Shown: in pieces, positions 5,949-6,099 of the stretch
How positions within the stretch are numbered: position 1 is the stretch's first letter
Layout of the letters: each line of letters opens with the position of its first letter
Origin: Thermodesulfobacteriota bacterium
GTDB lineage: Bacteria; Desulfobacterota; S145-22
Direction: 5' to 3'
Assembly: GCA_024763435.1 (NCBI GenBank)
Contig: JANTFN010000112.1
Span: 1-6,099, forward strand
DNA: 6,099 nucleotides
Notes under the pieces: generated by a model
What the model was told of the DNA's origin: nothing
Seen by the model: the letters and a program-made list of their open reading frames with translations, nothing else
Database searches by the model: none
Translations under genes and position numbers: made by a program

Positions 5949-6099
5949 CTATTTCTTCGCCGTGTCAGTTGACCAGACCACCTTGTAAATGACGAGATTC
6001 CCGTCATTCTGGAGTTTCAGAAAGGCCCCACGGTTTCCATCCGTACTTGTTGCCCACACAGGATTTCTTTTGCCGTAGAGGACAAGGTTTCCATCTCGC
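5949..6099 (-). CDS. C-terminal end of a bulb-type (mannose-binding, B-lectin) domain protein, partial
   Basis: The reverse strand is open from the right window edge to a TAG at 5951-5949, giving the last 49 residues of a protein. They contain two B-lectin sugar-site repeats about 30 residues apart. The first is DGNLVLY followed by VWATSTDGN; its Gln would lie just outside the window. The second is complete, QNDGNLVIY followed by VWSTDT, matching QxDxNxVxY, the mannose-binding consensus. The protein ends four residues after VWSTD, where such domains often finish. Full-length architecture, export signal and start are outside the window. Bacterial relatives include secreted or surface proteins and lectin-like bacteriocins; which applies cannot be judged here. 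It is convergent with ispG, so it is not part of that operon. Confidence 0.82.
   Translation of the reverse strand, partial: RDGNLVLYGKRNPVWATSTDGNRGAFLKLQNDGNLVIYKVVWSTDTAKK

Noticed and set aside
5794..5988. Short plus-strand open frame of 64 codons after ispG
   Set aside because: It runs through the terminator-like hairpin and into the lectin gene on the other strand, has no convincing ribosome site and gives a low-complexity Phe/Leu-rich peptide.

Overview
The window is a compact piece of a bacterial chromosome with five plus-strand genes, followed by the tail of a minus-strand gene. GC content is moderate. The gene set (M99 peptidase, L,D-transpeptidase-fold protein with NTF2-like domains, short-form IspG of the MEP pathway) suggests a Gram-negative, probably a member of the Desulfobacterota (former Deltaproteobacteria). 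That placement is an inference from gene content and protein style, not from a marker gene.

Layout. (1) Positions 1-1274 hold the 3' part of a YkuD (L,D-transpeptidase-fold) gene. Its frame is open through the left edge, so the true start lies outside. The product has the catalytic HG...GC motif and two tandem NTF2-like domains. (2) 1274-2077 encodes a bitopic membrane protein with one transmembrane helix, a coiled coil, a Lys/Pro-rich linker and a conserved-looking C-terminal domain. (3) 2055-3893 encodes a secreted M99-type zinc carboxypeptidase with the atypical Gln zinc ligand known from Helicobacter Csd4. (4) 3915-4655 encodes a calcineurin-like metallophosphoesterase. (5) 4655-5731 encodes IspG. 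(6) A 217-bp spacer holds a probable two-way terminator. (7) 5949-6099 (minus strand) is the C-terminus of a bulb-type (mannose-binding) lectin-domain protein, too short and too partial to show up in a simple ORF scan.

How it fits together. Genes 1 to 5 are joined by 1-nt and 23-nt overlaps and one 21-nt gap, with no room for an internal terminator, so they probably form one transcription unit whose promoter lies upstream of the window. The first and third genes resemble the two peptidoglycan-trimming enzymes that set helical or curved shape in Helicobacter and Campylobacter: Csd6/Pgp2 (L,D-carboxypeptidase, tetra- to tripeptide) and Csd4/Pgp1 (D,L-carboxypeptidase, tri- to dipeptide). The most interesting reading is that this is a clustered stem-peptide trimming and cell-shape module outside the Epsilonproteobacteria. 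In it, the uncharacterised membrane coiled-coil protein encoded between the two enzymes would be a candidate scaffold. The phosphoesterase and ispG look like housekeeping genes sharing the transcript.
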